Part shown: positions 58,109 through 64,000 of the stretch, piece after piece
Layout of the letters: the number at the start of each line of letters is the position of its first letter
Position numbering within the stretch: position 1 is the first letter of the stretch
From: Arenicola marina
Taxonomy: Eukaryota; Annelida; Polychaeta; Arenicolidae
Length of the DNA stretch: 64,000 nt
Assembly: GCA_964019135.1 (NCBI GenBank)
Contig: OZ025264.1
Location: 4,310,827-4,374,826 of the forward strand
Direction of reading: 5' to 3'
Program-made: the position numbers and the translations under genes
The notes under the pieces: generated by a model
What the model was told of the DNA's origin: nothing
The model's input: the letters and a program-made list of their open reading frames with translations, nothing else
Databases searched by the model: none

Positions 58109-61100
58109 TCATTTCGTCTTCCGTGGAATCAGGACCTTTTCTAACTGAAGAAACGGGAGTTCTAGGACTAAACTAACGACGAAGGAGACGCCCATGGTCA
58201 AAACGATGAATCCTAGGAAATTGTTAACCTGAAGTATATAAAAACAGTAATCAACAGCATGCCAGCAAATGAAATGAATACAGATGTATTTATATATATA
58301 TTTTCATGCTGATTAGTAGCTAATTAGTGTTACTGAACCGGCTTGTTATTCAAATACAAAACAAAACCTCAGAACTTTCAGAAGAATCCACGCATTTGTC
58401 AATTTATGGACATTCATAGGTTTATAATTCATGTAAGTTTCACGTTAAAGATCCTAGCTGGCATGTGCAGTTTATGCAAGTTAACATGTAAGAAATATAT
58501 GGGATTCCGGTAAACTATAAGTAAATAACACGTAAACAGCGTTGAACACAGCCGCGGCGGCTCGCCTTCAAGACTTTCTCGGTCATTCCCCAGGTACTAA
58601 CCATGAGCCAATCGGTGAGGTACAACTGATCGGGTCTTGAGAAGTACGTGTAGAAGATGATGATGGGATGGACGAGGTAGCCGACATATGTCAGTCTGGC
58701 CAGGGGTAGCCAGCCATCCCACGACAGCAGGGTGTTCACAAACCCTGTGACCACACCAAGCAAACATCGGATATTATCTTGTCAAGCTTGATATAGGGAA
58801 AGTTCTGTTGGTTTATTCATCGTGATATATGTATGTATTTCATCGCCGTTATATCATATTATCATTATCGGCTAATAACACTGGGGCTAATCTGTCCTAT
58901 TAAAAAATAAAACCGGCATTAACTAAAATTCAAGAGTTATTATTTGATTCGAAGTCGTCAAGTCCCCTATTATCTCTTGGTTAGGGCAGTCTTTGTCATC
59001 TATCATTATGTTACTCCCTTTCGTCCCGACTATAGTACCTCCATATCCAGTGCAGCAGGCCCAGATGACCCAGGCGACACCCAGGCCAAAGACGAGTCTC
59101 TGGATGGTGATGAACACGATCCAGCCAGTCAGACTCCAGGGGATGGCAGCAGTCGTGGCTTGAAGGTAGACTGGACAAGTGAGTAGAACGACGCTGCCAC
59201 ACCAACCCAGTCCTGTAACCGCCTGGTTAACAGATATAAAACAGACTTATAATAATACGTAATTGGCGCAGTTATGGCGGTCTCACTCATGGCAGTTATT
59301 AGAGGTTATTCAACAGGGGCGGATCCAGAGGGGGGGGGCCACCCTGCCCCCGGTTCCCCCTTTTAGGGCCGAAATTTATACCATTTAACATATGAAAACC
59401 GAAACCGCCCCCCCCCCCCTATGCAGCATATCTGGATCCGACCCTGAAACCCCCCTCCCCCCCTAAATCCAGATTTTTTGACCATCTCCATTTTACTACA
59501 TATACAACACAGATGGAGAAGCTGTACTACCTAATTCCAGGGTTTAGTGGTTCCTATCTGTCAGTCTGGTATGATCCGGAAATGAGATCAGCACGTGGCG
59601 AAAATAACCAAATCTTAAATCTGTATACAGGTAAATTATCTCTATAGATATACAACCATGTATAAGATAGATTGCAGATTAAAAGTGCCTGGTTTGGTGT
59701 AACATTTTGCTGTGCAAGCTTATTTGTAACCTGTGATTTGGAGAAATACAAGAAATGGAGTTATCGATAAAGGATCGACCCTAATATAAGTTGGCTACAT
59801 AGTTCCAGAGTTATGTCGTGCTGTGGCAAATCAAGGGGGGTCCAGGGGGTCTGGTCCAAAAAAATTGCTGGATCCTCCGGATTAATTCGGTGTCTCAAAT
59901 ATGAGTGAGCTATAGCGGCATTTTGGATTCTGGACGTGTGTTGGTGGTAGTCTTCTGGTTTAAATTATGTATCAGGACGTCTGGAAGGAAGTCTGGAAGG
60001 GGGGAGGGGGGATCCAGTATCATGTCCAGTGTCGATTTTCAAAATGATCAGTGTCGAATGTCGATTGTTTTACGACTTTCCGTGTCTCATTTTGGCTAAA
60101 TTGTATCTTCCTTTTTTTTAAATACCACTCAGATCCTCAGCAATTTGGGATTCAATATCGAATGTCGATTTTTTACATATGCCTGTGTCGCGTGTCGCCA
60201 TTTACCCCTCCAGACCTCTATTGGGTTGAGCGTCAAGGGTTACGTCAGCTGAGGTGGAAGAGGGACAGTGAACCGCCTTTTAGTATCTGCGCACTTCGCA
60301 CCAACCCATCAAGCCCACAGTGGCGCTTCTGTCACATAACTGAAAGCTCGTTTCGACAGTGCTGGATTTCACGAGGCTTAGTCGGCTAAAGTTACCATGC
60401 AACTGGCGATTTTAGTCGACTAAGCCCCGTTGCGGGCTAAACTGCGCTCGTGAAACAGGCCACAGAGCTGTGGTATTTTGGTGATACTTTAGTTATTTGA
60501 AGCGAGCAGTGATACAATTCAAAAAAGGAGGATTAGATATCAAAGTGAGTGCATGTAGTAATTTTGGGACGATTTATTATTAGCGATAAAGGAGATAAAT
60601 AAATACAAACCGGGTGCATCTTAGCTTTGGAATCTGTCCGGTAGAGGGCGTAGCCGAGCAACATGCCGATAAAGTACGTCATGCAGCGAGCGTAGGGCTT
60701 GACATAGATTCCATAGAACGAGTCTGTGTCTTGCCGTACGATACTGAAACCAATGCATTTATTTTATATTCCAGTATTGCTAGAAAAAGGTCCTGTCCGC
60801 ATTTTTCACACTGTTATAATATCGTTCATCTTTGCATGAAAGGAATGACCCGCTAGATTGCAATATCGCTTACTTAGACAGATCATCAGACCCATGGTAG
60901 ATCCTGGGTTGGACGCCCCCTGCCCTCTACCATAAAATACGGTGTGCCCCACACAAATGAGAAAAATATCTATAGTACGTTTTGTCGACATCGGAGAACA
61001 CTATGTTCTATGAAGTGTCCATCTAAATGAAAAGCGTATTCGACAACAGGAACGACCGAGCCTGGACGCACATCAGAACCACAAGGGAAGGCCAACAAGG

Positions 61101-63558
61101 ACAAAATGGTGCCCTACCCCCCACTCCCCCACTGCATACTGTTGAGTTGACAACTTACACTCCATGATAGAGGAACATGGTCACTCCTACAGCGATCATA
61201 ATGGCTAGAATGACAACGACCAGCCCGGCAATTGGAGCCCTGAGAAAAGAAAAGAAAAGAAATACTAACATCAACTACAATCGCAATAATAATAATATAA
61301 TATTTGTTTACATTTTATATTTATTTACCTATTTATGACGACAACGGCTAATCACATAATGCAAGTAACTATTACGATAAGTGTCGTTTCAGCGATATAT
61401 ACGACTGGAATAATGGATATATGTTATACTTTGCGAGACGTACGTTCGCTGTCGAGGACAATCCTTGTGAGTAGGGGGTACACCTATGTGCCAGAGTATA
61501 GTAATCAAAATGTCGGAAACAAACATCCACAAATTTGCCCTTGGGTAAAACGCTGCTTGCACGCACGATCTTTTGGTCTGCAGCTCTACTTGCTTACCAA
61601 CTGAGCTATACATTTAGTCGCCCTGTGTAGCAATAAATCTAATTGGTGCAATAAGTGCCGTAAGTGCTCCACGTGACGTTGAACTAGTATATCACCTGTA
61701 ATCAATTATCAATTATCAATGAGATCGTTTGTATATTGCAGCCCGCGCATTTGTTCATTGAATAGCTGAACACATAGCGAGGCAATCTTGGAGATCCCAG
61801 GGACTCGAATCAAGGAAGAGTTTTTGTCATACATATATAACCAAACTCGTATTCTGACATTTTCTTATAATAATATTCCAACATTGGAGCAGATCACTGA
61901 TGATCGTAACATGATCTAACATAAGTTATCATATGGTGAGTTGTGGCTCTAGCCTGGGCCACTAAAATACGAGTTTGTTTCGTCAATGGCGTGTCGTACT
62001 CTTCGTAAAATTTTAGTAATAAAATTAAGTAAATATGTTGTACTTACATGAAGAGCACTGCCAGAAAGGCAGGAGCTATGACGTAAAACTGAAAGTCATT
62101 GGCCAGATACCATGTCCAGCCCATGCACTGCAATTATGACAAAACAAATGTGTAGACATTATATAACTCCTAAAAGACTTCATTTGAATGTTGCTTAACT
62201 GTACCGTCGGTTACATCCGGCCAACCATTAGACTGAACACATAACAGTAAGAGAAAGCAATTTCTTACCCAGATGCCAAGTCCAACCCATATACTTACGT
62301 TGCAACGCTAACGTCACACAACCAACAAGGCAGTTGTAATTAATTAAAGCGGCATAATTAGGCAGCTGTATGATAATACAAGTATCTAAGATAAACCGTT
62401 GATCATTGGTAGTTGGTCTGATCATATCATCGATAATAATCGTCGTGACATTGCGGTAGTGACTGGTACAAAAGGGGTCAGGTTAGGTCGTAGCCCACCA
62501 ATTAATGACCTTAGGTCATCGAGTAAGATTAATGCAATGAAGGTCTGGTCATAGCTAGCCCATGTCCCAGACCTTGAATTATCAGTCATATTGTATTGCT
62601 CAGGTCAGACCCCATGGTTATAATGGCAAGAAGAAACATGGGTATCAATATTAGAGCACGATGATGCCTTTTACCAGGCATCTAGGCCCCCAACCACTAC
62701 ACCAGGGAACTCCTCACCAACCACTACACCAGGGAGCTCCTCCCCCCATTCCCACCCACCCACACCTCTCACATGCAGGGTCAACTTACATCGTTGTTGA
62801 CATTGACGTCTACCAGGTTGTTTAGATAGAGCAGGTTCTTCCACCAGGTCTCCTTACATTGAGCCGAGTCGTAATAGTCACGTGGGTAGAGGGGACCCGC
62901 TCCGAGATAGTTGAAACACGTGGCGTAGAACATGAGGACCAACATGTACACGGGGGTCAGCCTATAAGTAACACATAACTATATAAGACACGGAAAATAC
63001 CTGAATAACAGCTTCGGAACTAATAGTCCTGGAGTCACAGAATGTTTCCAAATCGAGGGATAAGATGCCAGTGTATTTTTTTCGGATTTCCTGGCACGTC
63101 AGGAGCTTTGAATCATGCGATGGATTTTTGATTAGTGTACCGCTGAAAATCTGTGTGGGCGCCATTTTTAAAATGGCCGCCATGCTCTAAAAAAAATATT
63201 GCTATGTCTGTTTAATGTGTTTTTTCTGTGGAATTAAACGCCCCTTTGCTGGTACAATACATTTCTGATAATTAAGACCTCAAGCACGAAGCCCAAGTTT
63301 CCAGATATTGACACTGTAATATTGCCTCAAAGCATCGCAATGATGTTATGCTCGTATTAGTAATAACCTTAAGTATATCTATCCAGCTAACCACCGACTC
63401 CATGTATTGAGTGTGGTTTCCGTGACCGTGCGGAGCGGCTTAAATGAAACGACACTCACCGCCAAAATCGGTGAAAGTAGTAAAGGGCAAAAAATCTGCA
63501 GTTTGGTCTTCCCATTTTCTTCCATTGCTTCAGGACAGAAAGCGTCGTCAACATGGCA
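58109..63558 (-). CDS. NRF-6-like membrane acyltransferase, 3' part
   Basis: Eight exons join in consistent phase: 63,558-63,460; 62,961-62,790; 62,127-62,048; 61,239-61,159; 60,743-60,611; 59,222-59,039; 58,744-58,602; 58,228-58,109. They give 336 residues plus TGA. Conserved segments of the acyltransferase-3 / nose-resistant-to-fluoxetine family occur in order: ALYYFHRFWR/LTPVYMLVLM, GAGPLYP with ETWWKNLLYLNN, CMGWTWYLANDFQFYVIAP, FYGIYVKPYARCMTYFIGML, then WIVFITIQRLVFGLGVAWV, LARLTYVGYLVHPIIIFYTY and the C-terminal FLQLEKVL. These are multi-pass membrane proteins; C. elegans NRF-6 acts in lipid and drug transport, and the biochemical substrate is not firmly known. The 5' exons, including the NRF domain, lie beyond 64,000. 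No stop or frame break is visible, so this piece looks functional. Confidence 0.9.
59314..59446. mobile_element. CAGGGGCGGATC-type element in an acyltransferase intron
   Basis: The left end CAGGGGCGGATCCAG and the right end CTGGATCCGACCCTG are inverted, with G and C runs inside. It belongs to the same group as 28,477-28,698. No clear target duplication remains. Confidence 0.65.
60368..60460. repeat. Hairpin in an acyltransferase intron
   Basis: CACGAGGCTTAGTCGGCTAAA and a later TTTAGTCGACTAAGCC form an imperfect inverted repeat, with CTCGTGAAAC closing it. It is probably a foldback remnant. Confidence 0.5.
61560..61622 (-). mobile_element. tRNA-like SINE fragment
   Basis: On the minus strand TATAGCTCAGTTGGTAAGC is a good tRNA A-box region, followed by GCAGACCAAAAGATC where the anticodon arm would be. 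The B box is weak (GTGCGTGCAAGC), so this is a pseudo-tRNA or SINE head rather than a functional tRNA. Confidence 0.35.
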
Positions 63559-64000
63559 CTGGAAACCGACAGAACCTTTCAAACCTTCCATCTTACTTTG
63601 GTCTTTAGTCTACACAACGGAAATTCACATTAATTTAGTCATATGTTACCAGGATAGAATAATAAAGAGGACTAGACTTAATGCTCGATGTGGCATACAC
63701 GTGAATAGCAATATGTCCGTGGAGGCTTCGGGGCTGGTGAACGTGGCAGTGTTTTAGTGGCCTTGAGACCGCATGTGTGCAACCGAAATACTCTACATCC
63801 CCATTGCAGAGTTGCTGAAGCCCCCTCTCTCCACACGATGTTCCCTCGATGGGTATCAAGCGATCGCTATCCACCCCTGTCTCCAGGTCTCACTTCTTTA
63901 TCAGCTTACCATAAGGGGCAAACCGTATATACGGCGTCCACATTGGGAAGTGGTTAGAATTTGAATTAGGGGGGGGGGGAGAGTCCTGTACACGAACGTA
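63559..64000. other. Intron of the acyltransferase gene, no exon seen
   Basis: The next upstream acyltransferase exon should encode the VDSFF-type segment. It is not recognisable here, so this stretch is taken as intron. A poly-G run lies near 63,969-63,979. Confidence 0.45.

Overview
The window is animal genomic DNA: genes are split by GT-AG introns, intergenic space is full of minisatellites, inverted-repeat elements and decayed transposons, and the proteins are metazoan membrane proteins. A receptor carrying CUB-like, C-type lectin, LDLa, LRR and 7TM parts, a delta-like ionotropic glutamate receptor and an NRF-6-type acyltransferase together fit a marine invertebrate deuterostome, most likely amphioxus (Branchiostoma). 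That assignment is inference from family content, not a database match.

Layout. 1-21,000 is gene-poor. It holds a small inverted-repeat element, two copies of a large dispersed repeat rich in TGACGTCA palindromes (about 2.75-5.48 kb and 8.24-10.59 kb), a 20-bp minisatellite of over 60 units between them (6.15-7.51 kb), an AT-rich tandem duplication (11.7-13.3 kb), a G-rich repeat (16.5-17.2 kb) and a few isolated exon-like open stretches. 21,126-27,401 (minus) is the best gene in the window: two long exons joined by one 183-bp phase-0 intron that interrupts the C-type lectin fold, giving a predicted 2,030-residue receptor whose 7TM part lacks the DRY and NPxxY motifs. 29,060-36,890 (plus) is a decayed inverted duplicate of that gene from its 3' half of exon 1 onward. 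It has been invaded by a pogo/Tigger-type DNA transposon, a 105-bp satellite array, a LINE inside that array, and a foldback element. A third scrap of the same gene lies at 10,593-10,770.

38,000-40,500 is repeats. 40,547-49,742 (minus) is an ionotropic glutamate receptor locus, read here as 12 exons. It has an in-frame stop in the amino-terminal domain and a one-base frame break in the S1 ligand-binding exon. The exon that should carry TM3 and the start of S2 is missing, and a roughly 60-bp minisatellite sits in its place; the locus is probably a pseudogene. 50.47-55.17 kb is a broken Ty3/gypsy-type LTR-retrotransposon fossil carrying three later insertions: a tRNA-derived SINE with a clean target-site duplication, a foldback, and a TIR element. 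58,109-63,558 (minus) is the 3' part (eight exons, 337 codons including the stop) of an NRF-6-like membrane acyltransferase whose 5' exons lie beyond the window.

The three host genes share one strand but no evident pathway. The dominant theme is duplication, decay and nested insertion. I found no CRISPR array, operon or other prokaryote-like system. The most unusual biology is the chimeric lectin/LRR 7TM receptor and the receptor-channel locus lacking its TM3 exon.
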